A DNA stretch of 64,000 bases, taken from positions 682,001 to 746,000 of the forward strand of contig CAWGSQ010000012.1 of the NCBI GenBank assembly GCA_963825345.1. The letters run 5' to 3'. Under the pieces are notes generated by a model, which saw only the letters and a list, made by a program, of their open reading frames with translations, was not told where the DNA came from and did no database searches. Source of the stretch: JACVRW01 sp963825345 (GTDB lineage Bacteria > Actinomycetota > Thermoleophilia > Solirubrobacterales > Thermoleophilaceae). Numbering within the stretch: the stretch's first letter is position 1; each line of letters opens with the position of its first letter. Made by a program: the position numbers and the translations under genes. Shown here piece after piece: positions 48,348-57,190 of this stretch.

Positions 48348-49463
48348 GTGTCCGTGGTGATCCCCTGCCTCAACGAGGCGGGGTCAATCGAGCGCTGCGT
48401 CGCCGACGCACGTGCGGCATTCGTGGGCCAGGGCTGGGAGGGCGAGGTGATCGTCGCCGACAACGGCTCGGACGACCGCAGCGCCGAGCTCGCGCGTGGG
48501 GCCGGCGCCCTGGTGGTGCACGAGCCGAGGCGCGGCTACGGCAGCGCCTACCGCGCCGGTTTCGCCGCTGCACAGGGCGACTACATCGTGATGGCCGACG
48601 CCGACCTCACCTACGACTTCGGCGACATCCCGCGCTTTGTGACCAAGCTCGACGAGGGCGCCGACCTCGTGATGGGCGACCGCATGAAGGGCATCCAGCC
48701 CGGCGCGATGCCCTGGCTCCACCGCTACATCGGGAACCCCGTGCTCACAGGGATCCTCAACCTCTTCTTCCGCACCGGCGTGCGCGACGCGCACTGCGGG
48801 ATGCGCGCGGTGCGGCGCTCGGCCCTGCCACGCCTCGACCTCCGGACCACGGGGATGGAGTTCGCCTCCGAGATGGTGATCCGCGCGGGCAAGGAGCGGC
48901 TCGAGATCGACGAGATCCCGATCCACTACCACCCCCGCGAGGGCGAGTCGAAGCTCTCGAGCTTCCGGGACGGGTGGCGCCACCTTCGCTTCCTGCTGGT
49001 CCACAGCCCCACCTGGCTGTTCATCATCCCCGGCGCCCTGATGGCGGTGCTCGGCACGCTGATCGCCCTCACCGTGCTGGCGCAGGTGGACGTGCTCGGG
49101 CGCGCATGGGACCTGCACACGATGGTGGCCGGCGCGCTGCTCATGATCGTCGGGACGCAGGTGGTGGCTCTCGGGCTGTGTGCCCACGCCTACGGCACGT
49201 ACTTCATGGGCGAGAAGGACCCCTGGTTCGATCGCATGCGTGCGCGCTTCAAGCTCGAGCACGGTCTTCTCCTGGGCGGCGCCGTGATCGCCGCGGGGTT
49301 CGCGGTGGGCGCCGTGATCCTCGGGATCTGGATCGACCGTGGCTTCGGTGCCCTGTCCGAGGAGCGGCTTGCCGTGCTTGCGGCGGCCCTGATCATCGTC
49401 GGCATTCAGATCTTCTTCTCCTCCTTCCTCCTCAGCATCATCGGCCTGCGCCGGCGCCGCTAG
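48348..49463 (+). CDS. Membrane-bound family-2 glycosyltransferase (polyprenyl-phosphate sugar synthase-like)
   Basis: The 371-aa protein has the DPM1-like GT-A domain: VSVVIPCLNEAGSIERCVAD, EVIVADNGSDDRSAELARG, YRAGFAAAQGDYIVMADADL (DAD metal site) and HCGMRAVRRSALPRL. Four hydrophobic helices follow from about residue 225. Such enzymes load a sugar on a polyprenyl phosphate for later use outside the membrane, which fits the GT-C-like proteins encoded next. The annotated GTG at 48348 leaves no residue before the fold; a CTG at 48282 would add 22 residues (LSTLEQTTRPPSADGEDSSA) and is a real alternative. Confidence 0.88.
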   Translation: MSVVIPCLNEAGSIERCVADARAAFVGQGWEGEVIVADNGSDDRSAELARGAGALVVHEPRRGYGSAYRAGFAAAQGDYIVMADADLTYDFGDIPRFVTKLDEGADLVMGDRMKGIQPGAMPWLHRYIGNPVLTGILNLFFRTGVRDAHCGMRAVRRSALPRLDLRTTGMEFASEMVIRAGKERLEIDEIPIHYHPREGESKLSSFRDGWRHLRFLLVHSPTWLFIIPGALMAVLGTLIALTVLAQVDVLGRAWDLHTMVAGALLMIVGTQVVALGLCAHAYGTYFMGEKDPWFDRMRARFKLEHGLLLGGAVIAAGFAVGAVILGIWIDRGFGALSEERLAVLAAALIIVGIQIFFSSFLLSIIGLRRRR

Positions 49464-49472
49464 CGCGCTCAG

Positions 49473-51845
49473 ATGCTGCTGCTGCAAGCCTGGCTGCTCT
49501 TTCCGGCGCTGCTTGCTCTTCTATCGCTTGGTCTCGGCCTGCTGGTCGAGCGGATCGGCCGCACCCGCCTTCCCGGCGCGCTCCTGATCCCTACCGGGCT
49601 CGCCGCGATCATCGTGATCGCGCGCGCCGCGATGACCTGGGACATGACGGCCGAGCTGGCCACCCCGCTGGTGATCGTCGGGGCGGTTGCCGGCCTCGTG
49701 GTGGGGCGGGCGCGAGTCTGGCCTTTGCAGCTCGATCCGTGGGCCACGGGAGCGGCGCTGTTCACGTTCGCCGTGTTCGCTGCGCCGATCGTGCTCGGAG
49801 GGTCGGCGAGCTTCGCCGGCTACACGATCCTCGGCGACACGGCGGTCCATTTCGTGCTCGCCGACCGGATCGCGTCGGAGGGCACGAGCCTCGCCGGGCT
49901 CGAACCGTCCTCCTACCGCGCGACGCTCGAGGCGTACTTCAGCAGCGGGTATCCGCTCGGCGGGCATGCCGCGCTGGCCGCCGTCCGGCCGCTCGCCTTC
50001 GCGGACGTCGCCTGGGTCTTCCAGCCCTACCTGGCCTTCATCGCGTCCGCCCTCGCCTTGAGCCTGGTGGGCCTGCTGAACGGGATCGTCGCGTCTCGCT
50101 GGCGCAGGGCGGCCGTGGCAGCACTGGCCGCCCAGCCCGCGCTGGTCTACGCCTTCGCCATGCAGGGAAGCGTGAAGGAGCTGGCCACGCTCTGGCTCGT
50201 GGCGCTGTTCACCGCGCTCGCGGCCGGCAAGCACGTGATCCCGCTTGCGGTGGCCGCTGCGGCGGGCGTCGCCGCGATCGGTGTGGCGGTGGCCGTGTGG
50301 CTCGGACCGGTGCTGCTCGTGGCGCTCTGGCTCGTCGTGCGCACGCCGCCGCGCGATCTGAGGCGAACCGCGCGGATCGCCCTCGTGTTCGCGGCACTGT
50401 TTGCGCTCCTGTGCGTGCCGACCCTGCTTGACCTCGGCGACTACCTGGACGTGACCAAGACCGTTGTGACCGCGCAGGAGGAGCTCGGCAACCTGCTGGG
50501 GCCGCTCAACCTCGCGCAGGTGTTCGGGGTCTGGCTCACCGGGGACTACCGGGCGCTGCCGGCGGCCGGGTCCGGCATAGACAAGCTCGAGCTCACGTAT
50601 GCGCTGATCGGCGTGGTCGCTGCGGCGGGGCTGCTCGGCGTGGCCTGGCTCGTGCGCACCCGGGCGCTCGCGCCGCTCGTGTTCCTTGCCGTGTCGCTGG
50701 TGGCGCTCGTGTACGTAACGCGCAACGGCTCGCCATGGGCCGATGCGAAGGCGCTCGCGATCGCGTCGCCCGCGGTGCTTCTGATGGCGGCGATGGGACC
50801 GCTCGCCCTGGAGGCACGTGGGGCCAGGTTCGAGGCGCTCGGCCTGGCGGCCGTGCTCGCGATCGGGGTGCTGGCGTCGAACGCGTTCGTGTACCACGCC
50901 GCCAGCCTCGCGCCGCGCGAGCGGCTCGCCGAGCTCGACACGGTGGCCGAGCGGACGGAGGGGCGGGGGCCGGTGCTCTACACCGAGTTCGAGGAGTTCG
51001 CGAAGCACTTCCTGCGTGACTCCGATCCGGTGGGCGCCTCGGAGGCGTTCACCGTGCCCGGGCTGACGCCCGTCACTCGCGACGGCGCTCCCGCGAGCTT
51101 CGGTTATCCGGTGGCGTTGTCGGCGCTGCGCCTCGAGGACATAGAGCGCTTTCGGATCCTCGTCGTGAGACGGGAGCCGCTCGGCCCCTCCGCGCCGGCG
51201 GAATACCGGCGCGAGTGGACCGGGCGCTACTACGAGGTGTGGTCGCGCCGGTCGAGCGCACGCACGGTCGCGCAGGAGGCGCTTCAGGGTGATGGCGGCA
51301 CGGCTGACTGCCGCCTGCTGCGGCAGGTCGCGTCGGTGGCCGAGGGCGGAGCACGGATCGAGGCCACCCCCGCACCCGACGCCACGGAGATGCGGACCGC
51401 GGACCGGCCGCTGCCCGCGAGCTGGGCCCGGCGCGAGAACGATCCGTCGCTCGTGCAGACCGTTGGTCCAGGCGTGGTGCGCGGCAGCGTGGCGGTTACC
51501 GAGTCGGGGGCCTATGAGGTCTGGCTGCGCGGGTCGTTCGGGCGCGAGGTGGACGTGCGAATCGACGGGCGGCATGCCGGCTCGGCGCGTGATGAGCTCG
51601 CGCAGCCCGCCAACTGGCTCGAGCTCGGCTCGCTCGAGCTTGACGCGGGCACGCACCCTGTGGAGCTCGTACGTGCCGGCGGAGACCTGGCGCCTGGCAA
51701 CGGCGACGGACCGCGGACGCTCGGCTCGCTCGTGCTGCGGCGACGCGAACCACAGGCCGCCCAGCTCTCGGTGCCGCCCCGCGAGTGGCGCAGCCTCTGC
51801 GGGCGCAAGCTGGTCTCGGCGAGCGCGCTCGCTCCCGCCTCATGA
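49473..51845 (+). CDS. Large GT-C-like membrane protein with C-terminal soluble domain
   Basis: The 790-aa protein has about 12-14 membrane helices in its first 480 residues. The first big outside loop contains ILGDTAVHFVLADRIASEG, with acidic residues in the place of the GT-C catalytic site, then EAYFSSGYPLGGHAAL. The last 300 residues are soluble and beta-rich (VRGSVAVTESGAYEVWLRGS, VDVRIDGRHAGSARDEL), like a carbohydrate-binding sandwich. It may use a polyprenyl-phosphate sugar made by the upstream enzyme to decorate surface glycan. The stop overlaps the next gene by 4 bases. Confidence 0.75.
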   Translation: MLLLQAWLLFPALLALLSLGLGLLVERIGRTRLPGALLIPTGLAAIIVIARAAMTWDMTAELATPLVIVGAVAGLVVGRARVWPLQLDPWATGAALFTFAVFAAPIVLGGSASFAGYTILGDTAVHFVLADRIASEGTSLAGLEPSSYRATLEAYFSSGYPLGGHAALAAVRPLAFADVAWVFQPYLAFIASALALSLVGLLNGIVASRWRRAAVAALAAQPALVYAFAMQGSVKELATLWLVALFTALAAGKHVIPLAVAAAAGVAAIGVAVAVWLGPVLLVALWLVVRTPPRDLRRTARIALVFAALFALLCVPTLLDLGDYLDVTKTVVTAQEELGNLLGPLNLAQVFGVWLTGDYRALPAAGSGIDKLELTYALIGVVAAAGLLGVAWLVRTRALAPLVFLAVSLVALVYVTRNGSPWADAKALAIASPAVLLMAAMGPLALEARGARFEALGLAAVLAIGVLASNAFVYHAASLAPRERLAELDTVAERTEGRGPVLYTEFEEFAKHFLRDSDPVGASEAFTVPGLTPVTRDGAPASFGYPVALSALRLEDIERFRILVVRREPLGPSAPAEYRREWTGRYYEVWSRRSSARTVAQEALQGDGGTADCRLLRQVASVAEGGARIEATPAPDATEMRTADRPLPASWARRENDPSLVQTVGPGVVRGSVAVTESGAYEVWLRGSFGREVDVRIDGRHAGSARDELAQPANWLELGSLELDAGTHPVELVRAGGDLAPGNGDGPRTLGSLVLRRREPQAAQLSVPPREWRSLCGRKLVSASALAPAS

Positions 51846-53998
51846 GGAGGCTCCTGGCGGGCGACCGCCGCGTCTGGCTCGCCGGGGCAGCGGTGCTGGC
51901 GCTGGCCGCGCTGACGATGCTCGCCTACCTGCTGAAGGACTCGGAGAGCTACTTGGGCACGAACAGCGTCGGCGTGCGCGGGGTGGTCACCGACGTGCAG
52001 AGCGGCCAGCGGCTCTGCGTCGGCGACTTCGACCTGCCCGATGGGACCGGCCGGGTGCAGGTGGCGATCGGATGGACCGGAGAGCGCCGTCCGGCCATCG
52101 AGGCCGTGCTCCGCGCGGGCGGCGAGGTCCGTCGGGCGACGGTGGAAGGCGCCTCGCTTTCGGCACCGGCCAGCCCCGTCGCGCTCGACATCCCCGTGCG
52201 GGAGGTGCACACCCCTGGAGAGTCCGCGCCCGGGCGGCTCTGCCTGACGCCCACCGACGGGACCGCGGCCATGGGCGGCACCAGCGGTGTGCAGGCCGAT
52301 CAGCGGCCGCCGCTGCTGGACGGCGAGCCGCTCGACGCGCGCGTGGCGCTGCGCTTCCTGGCGCCGGAGGGAGAATCCCGCACCCTGCTGTCCGCGCTGC
52401 CGGATGCGATCGAGCGTGCCGCCGTACTCAGGCCCGGGATCGTGGGTCCGTGGCTCTACGCGCTGATCTTCCTTGTGCTGCTCCCGGCGCTGGCGTTTGT
52501 CTCGCTGAGGCTGATGGCCACCCGGGCGGCCGGCGCTGAGCGCGTGCGCAGCGCCGTGGCCACGGTTGCGCTCGTGGCGTTCCTGAACGCGGCCGCATGG
52601 GCGCTGATCACACCGGCCTGGCACGGCCCCGACGAGCCGGACCACTTCGCCTACGCGCAGAGCGTTGCCGAGCGGGGGGAGATGCCCGACAAGCAGCCGT
52701 CCGATGCTCTGGCGTTCTCCTCTCGTTCCGTCGTGGCGCTCGACGCCGCGCGCACGTATTCGGTGGTGGGCCTGGGCGACGCCAGGCCGCCGTGGCTTGC
52801 GGCGGACGAGGCGCACTACCGGGCTCGGCTGGCCCGCGATCCTGGGCGCGAGGACGACGGCGGGGGCTACCTGGTCTCCACGTCCGCGCACCTGCCCGGC
52901 TACTACCTCCTCACGGTCCCCGCATACGCGGCCGCGGACTCGGAGGACACCTTCTCCGAACTCACGGCGATGCGCCTCGTGTCCGCGCTGCTGGCCGCGC
53001 TGGCGGCTGCGTGCGCGTTTCTCACCCTGCGGGAGCTCGCGCCGCGGAGGCAATACCTGGCCGTGGGCGCGGGCCTGCTCGTGGCCTTCCAGCCGATGGT
53101 GGCCTTCATGTTCGGCGTGGTGAACAACGACGCGGGCGTGAACGCCGTCGCCGCGCTGCTCATCTTCCTGCTGGTGAGGGGTCTGCGGCGCGGGCTGACC
53201 GTGCCGCTGGGGATCGCGCTCGGCGTGACGCTTGCCCTGCTGCCCCTGATGAAGGCCACCGGCTCGGCCCTCTACCCGGCCGCCATCGTGGGGATCGCCG
53301 GGATGGTCTGGAGGCGGCACGGCTCCGCCGACCTGCGCGGTTACGGGGCGCTGGCCGGAGCTGCCGCCGCTCTCCTCGCGATCCGCGCCGCTGTCGTGTC
53401 GGCGCTCGAGGGGCCCACCGCGGTCGCGGCGGGGGGAATCGGAGGCGCCGGCGTGGGCGGGACGATCAGCCGCGCGCTCGACGATCCGGGCACCTTCATC
53501 TCCTACACGTGGCAGATGTTCCTGCCGCGCCTCCCGTTCATGACCGACCTCCACGTGAACAAGTGGCCGGCGTTCGACGTCTTCATCGAGGGCGGCTGGG
53601 CCGCGTTCGGCTGGCTCGTGGTCCGGTTTCCGCAGTGGGTGTACCTGGCGATCGCCGCCGTGAGCCTCGCCATGGCGGCGCTGTGCGTGGCGGCCGTGGT
53701 GCGACATGCACCGGCCGCGCGGCGGCTCGGATGGGAGCTCGCGGTGCTGATTGTCGCCCTCGCCGGCGTGGTGGGCGGCGTCGAGGCCGCCTATTTCACT
53801 GGCGCGCCACGCCCCGTCCCCGCCGAGCAGGGGCGCTACATATTCACCGCCATCGTTCCGCTGGCGGCCATCGCCGTGGGCGGGGCACTTGCGTTCCGGG
53901 ACCGGATCGCCACCGTGGTCGTGGCGACGCTGGCCAGCGCGGTGATCGCGCTCGGCTACGCCTCGCAGCTGCTAGCCCTGACCCGCTTCTTCGCCTGA
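51842..53998 (+). CDS. DUF2142-like multi-helix membrane protein
   Basis: The 718-aa protein has one N-terminal helix, a 170-residue outside domain (from about residue 35 to 200), then about ten helices. WHGPDEPDHFAYAQSVAERG is the DUF2142 hallmark, with the acidic pair expected for a GT-C catalytic loop, and SAHLPGYYLLTVPAYA plus QPMVAFMFGVVNNDAGVNAV support it. It is co-translated with the preceding protein (ATGA). A role as an extracytoplasmic glycosyltransferase using lipid-linked sugar is likely but unproven. Confidence 0.77.
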   Translation: MRRLLAGDRRVWLAGAAVLALAALTMLAYLLKDSESYLGTNSVGVRGVVTDVQSGQRLCVGDFDLPDGTGRVQVAIGWTGERRPAIEAVLRAGGEVRRATVEGASLSAPASPVALDIPVREVHTPGESAPGRLCLTPTDGTAAMGGTSGVQADQRPPLLDGEPLDARVALRFLAPEGESRTLLSALPDAIERAAVLRPGIVGPWLYALIFLVLLPALAFVSLRLMATRAAGAERVRSAVATVALVAFLNAAAWALITPAWHGPDEPDHFAYAQSVAERGEMPDKQPSDALAFSSRSVVALDAARTYSVVGLGDARPPWLAADEAHYRARLARDPGREDDGGGYLVSTSAHLPGYYLLTVPAYAAADSEDTFSELTAMRLVSALLAALAAACAFLTLRELAPRRQYLAVGAGLLVAFQPMVAFMFGVVNNDAGVNAVAALLIFLLVRGLRRGLTVPLGIALGVTLALLPLMKATGSALYPAAIVGIAGMVWRRHGSADLRGYGALAGAAAALLAIRAAVVSALEGPTAVAAGGIGGAGVGGTISRALDDPGTFISYTWQMFLPRLPFMTDLHVNKWPAFDVFIEGGWAAFGWLVVRFPQWVYLAIAAVSLAMAALCVAAVVRHAPAARRLGWELAVLIVALAGVVGGVEAAYFTGAPRPVPAEQGRYIFTAIVPLAAIAVGGALAFRDRIATVVVATLASAVIALGYASQLLALTRFFA

Positions 53999-56074
53999 GG
54001 CGAGCGTGGCGGGCGCATCCCGCTCGCGCTCGCGCAGCGCCTCGCGAAGGTGGTGCTCCACCTGCCGCCCGGCCTCCTCCCACGACGCCTCGGCGGCCTG
54101 GGCGAGCCCGGCCCGGGAGCGGCGCTCCCACAGCTCGCGATCCTCGAGCAGCCGTTCGAGCGCGTCCGCGATTGCGACCGGATCCGGGTCGGCGAGCTCG
54201 ATGCCGCCGTCGCGGCCGAGCTCGGCCTCCGTGCTCGCCCCCGCCAGGTCCACGCACGGGAGGCCGCAGGCCAGCATCTCCTGCGGGATCAGCGAGTAGT
54301 TCGTCAGCGACAGGCAGAGTCCGACGGTGGCCCCGCGATAGCGGCGGGCCAGCAGCTCCGGCTCCACCACTCCGAGGTGCTCGTGGTCGAACGCCAGGCC
54401 GAGCTGCTCCTCCTGCCCGAACAGCACCACGCGCAGGTCGGGACGGCGGCGCTGGAGCTCGTGCAATGCGATCTCGCCGAGCGGCACGGCCCGCCTCGGC
54501 GTGAAGCCGCGGGCGTAGAAGATCACGGTGTCGCGCCGGCGCTCGTCCGGGCCGGGGCGATAGATCTCGTGGTCGACGCCGAGCCGGAACCAGCCGCCGT
54601 GCTGCCCGTAGCGGCGCGCGAGCAGATCGCGCAGCCAGCGTCCCGCCGAGATCCCGTACAGCCCGAGCTCATAGGTATGGGCGGCCCACAGCGCGTCGGC
54701 GGAGGTGGCGAAGAACTCCGGCTCGTGGTCGTTGATGAGATAGGCGCGGGCGCGCACATGCGGGAGGCGCACCACCGGGTAGGCGGTGTCCCACCCGGTT
54801 GCCACGGCCACGTCCGCCCCGTGCCAGCTGTCGAAGCCCTTGTAGACCGGCGCTCGCACCGGCACGAACTCGTCGACCACGCGGCGGCGCAGCACCGCCG
54901 CGTTCTGACGCCCGAGGCGCCCGCGCGGATCGTGCATCCAGATGCTGCACGTGTGCCCCGCTCGCTCGAGCCGGTCGACGAGCGTGAAGATCGTCATGTG
55001 GCCGCCGCTGCCCTTGTCGAAGGGAGGGATCACGACGGCGATGTGGAGCGGCGTGCGCTCGGCCATCCCCTCCACCGGCTCCTCGAGCGCCGCCGGGCCG
55101 TTGGCGTACAGCTCGAGGATCTCCTCATAGGGGGAGCGGCCGCCGCTGCCTCTCACGCTCCGGCCGCGGTCGCCGGCGCCCCGCCCCTCGAGCGAGAGCG
55201 TCCGCTGAACGCTGTCGGGGAGCCGGGCGGCGTGCGCACCCAGCGCGGAGCCCACGCGGCGGCCGGCCTGGTGCGCTGCGGCCCGTGGCAGCCAGCGCGC
55301 TCGCGAAGCTGGGGACATGCCGCGCTCACGCATCCAGCGTGCGTCTCGAACGACCTCGCGCGCGGCCTGCTTCGGCTGCAGCCGCTCCACGTGGCCGGTC
55401 GTCTCGCGCAGCCCGCGGTACTCGTCGAAGTAGCGCCGGGTGAAGTCGAGTGCGCCGTAGTCGTGCGCGTGCAGCACGGCGGCTGCCGGATGGAACACCT
55501 TCACCCAGCCCGCGTCGAGCATCGCGCGGCCGAAGGCCTGGTCCTCCGAGTAGGCCACGTCCGGGAAGCGCAGCTCGGCCCAACACGCTCGGGCGTAGCA
55601 GGCGTTCACGTTCGAGAGGAAGGTCGGGTCGCCGCGCCGCTGAAGCACCGGGCGGCCATCCGGCGCGAACCCGTCGAAGAACTCGGTGAGCCCGCGAGCG
55701 ATCATCGGGCTGGTGTCCGGATGGGGGAGGTGCGGACCGAAGGCCGCGCCGGCACGGTCGTCCAGCGTGAACGCCTCCCTGAACGCGTCGAGCCAGCCGT
55801 CCACCGGCACGGCATCCTGGGTGAGGAAGCAGATCAGGTCGCCGGACGCGCGCTCGGCGCCGAGGTTGCGGGTGCGGCCGTGGCCGAACTCCTCGGGAGG
55901 GATCTCGATCACCTCAGCTCCCGCGGCGCGCGCGATCTCGCGGGAGCGGTCGCGCGAGCCCGAGTCGATCACGATCAGCTCGGCCGGGCCCTGGGAGGCA
56001 ACGCCCGCCAGCACCTCCTCCAGGCGCTCCTCCCCGTCCTTGACCGGGATCACTATGGAGAGCGTCTCCGGCAC
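53972..56074 (-). CDS. Two-domain glycosyltransferase (family 2 + family 4)
   Basis: Residues 1-250 form a family-2 domain: LSIVIPVKDGEERLEEVLAG, LIVIDSGSRDRSREIARA, GHGRTRNLGAERASGDLICF, TQDAVPVDGWLDAF (the metal site reads TQD) and AYSEDQAFGRAML. Residues 340-690 form a GT-B domain (VVIPPFDKGSGGHMTIFTL, LINDHEPEFF, WFRLGVDHEIYRPGP, LSLTNYSLIPQEMLACGLP), close in pattern to WsaF-like rhamnosyltransferases. The two would add successive sugars, plausibly D-rhamnose. GTG start, 1 base after the small coiled-coil gene. It overlaps the convergent membrane gene by 27 bases. Confidence 0.88.
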   Translation of the reverse strand: MPETLSIVIPVKDGEERLEEVLAGVASQGPAELIVIDSGSRDRSREIARAAGAEVIEIPPEEFGHGRTRNLGAERASGDLICFLTQDAVPVDGWLDAFREAFTLDDRAGAAFGPHLPHPDTSPMIARGLTEFFDGFAPDGRPVLQRRGDPTFLSNVNACYARACWAELRFPDVAYSEDQAFGRAMLDAGWVKVFHPAAAVLHAHDYGALDFTRRYFDEYRGLRETTGHVERLQPKQAAREVVRDARWMRERGMSPASRARWLPRAAAHQAGRRVGSALGAHAARLPDSVQRTLSLEGRGAGDRGRSVRGSGGRSPYEEILELYANGPAALEEPVEGMAERTPLHIAVVIPPFDKGSGGHMTIFTLVDRLERAGHTCSIWMHDPRGRLGRQNAAVLRRRVVDEFVPVRAPVYKGFDSWHGADVAVATGWDTAYPVVRLPHVRARAYLINDHEPEFFATSADALWAAHTYELGLYGISAGRWLRDLLARRYGQHGGWFRLGVDHEIYRPGPDERRRDTVIFYARGFTPRRAVPLGEIALHELQRRRPDLRVVLFGQEEQLGLAFDHEHLGVVEPELLARRYRGATVGLCLSLTNYSLIPQEMLACGLPCVDLAGASTEAELGRDGGIELADPDPVAIADALERLLEDRELWERRSRAGLAQAAEASWEEAGRQVEHHLREALRERERDAPATLASGEEAGQG

Positions 56075-56075
56075 G

Positions 56076-56348
56076 CTACGAGAGCCGCCGCAGCGCCTGC
56101 CGCTTCAGCGCCTGCAGCGTGCGCACCGTGCCGAGGAGGATCAGGTACACGATCCGTCCGATGGGCGTGGGCATCACGCGGTTGAGGTCGAACGGCAGCC
56201 GGTCGGCCCAGTAGGAGCGCTCCTGCGCCGCGGCCACGGCGGCCTCGGCCTTTGCCGTCCGCTCCGCGAGCTCGCGTTCGAGCTGGTCGACGCGCGCCCG
56301 CAGCCGCTCGAGCTCCGCCAGCTCTCGCTCTTCTGGGTGTGCGCTCAT
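56076..56348 (-). CDS. Small coiled-coil protein with amphipathic C-terminus
   Basis: The 90-aa product has a heptad-rich acidic helix (ELAELERLRARVDQLERELA to about residue 45) and a C-terminal hydrophobic-basic helix (IGRIVYLILLGTVRTLQALK) that could bind or enter the membrane. It lies between the ABC permease gene (1 base) and the two-domain glycosyltransferase gene (1 base), so it belongs to the exporter operon. It could bridge exporter and glycosyltransferase or measure chain length; that is speculation. An upstream in-frame start at 56366 exists. Confidence 0.7.
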   Translation of the reverse strand: MSAHPEERELAELERLRARVDQLERELAERTAKAEAAVAAAQERSYWADRLPFDLNRVMPTPIGRIVYLILLGTVRTLQALKRQALRRLS

Positions 56349-56349
56349 C

Positions 56350-57189
56350 TCAGAGATGCTCCGCAATTCTCGGCGACTCGCGGTTGAAGACCCACAGTCC
56401 GAGCGCGAACGAGCCGAGGATCAGGGCGATTGGGATCAGGATGCGAACCGATCCCCCCAGAGCGGCGGAGAGGTCCGGAGCCGAGCTGTCGATCACGGCG
56501 TGCCGCATCTCGGCCATGATCGCGGCGAGCGGCTGCGCGGTGTACTCGTGCTGGCAGCACGGGTCGACGAGCGTGGTCACGTAGAGGATCGGGGACGCGT
56601 AGAAGAGGATCTGGGTGAAGACCTCCCAGATCGGCTCGATGTCGCGGTAGCGCACGAACAGCACGCTGAGCAGCATCCCGACGCCGCTGGCAAGCAGGGC
56701 CATCGCCAGGATGAGCGGTATGAGCTCGAGCCAGCCCCAATCCGGATAGACGCCGCTCCCAATCGCGAAGATGAACACCGCCAGCAGCGTGCCCCCGAGG
56801 TTGAACAGCCCCGTAAGGGTGATCGCCATCGGGATGGCCAGGCGCGGAAACGAGATCTTGCGCAGCAGGTTCTCGCGAGCCACGAGCGAGCGCACGCAGG
56901 AGTTCGTGACCTCGGCGAAGAAGTTGAACATCACGAGCGCGAACAGGATGTAGACGCCGTAGTTCTCGACGTCGTCGCCGAGGTGCGCGATCTCCGTGAA
57001 CACGACGTAGATCACTCCGAAGAACGCGAACGGGCGGGCGAGTTGCCACACGTAGCCGAGCACCGACCCGTAGAAGCGCAGCTTCCAGTCGGTCACGGCG
57101 AGCGTCCACGTCAGTGCGAGGAAACGCCGGAAGTCCCCCACCACGATCCCGCCGGTCACGTTCCTCGACTCGTGGATCACCGCGCTCAC
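56350..57189 (-). CDS. wzm: ABC-2 type polysaccharide export permease (Wzm)
   Basis: The 279-aa protein has six membrane helices in the ABC-2 arrangement. Family blocks: LAVTDWKLRFYGSVLGYVWQ before helix 1 (RYKGSVLG-type motif), LARENLLRKISFPRLAIPMA-like VARENLLRKISFPRLAIPMA (coupling helix) and FYASPILYVTTLVD. With the ATPase it exports a finished, lipid-linked polysaccharide. It follows the ATPase gene by 1 base and starts with GTG. Confidence 0.94.
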   Translation of the reverse strand: MSAVIHESRNVTGGIVVGDFRRFLALTWTLAVTDWKLRFYGSVLGYVWQLARPFAFFGVIYVVFTEIAHLGDDVENYGVYILFALVMFNFFAEVTNSCVRSLVARENLLRKISFPRLAIPMAITLTGLFNLGGTLLAVFIFAIGSGVYPDWGWLELIPLILAMALLASGVGMLLSVLFVRYRDIEPIWEVFTQILFYASPILYVTTLVDPCCQHEYTAQPLAAIMAEMRHAVIDSSAPDLSAALGGSVRILIPIALILGSFALGLWVFNRESPRIAEHL

Positions 57190-57190
57190 C

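Noticed and set aside
49521..53707. Two minus-strand frames of more than 700 codons opposite the GT-C-like genes
   Set aside because: Composition is His/Arg/Gln-rich with no domain pattern, while the plus strand shows membrane helices, signature motifs and coupled starts.
54050..56185. 711-codon plus-strand frame opposite the 700-aa two-domain glycosyltransferase
   Set aside because: No recognisable motif; it mirrors the codon bias of the real minus-strand gene.
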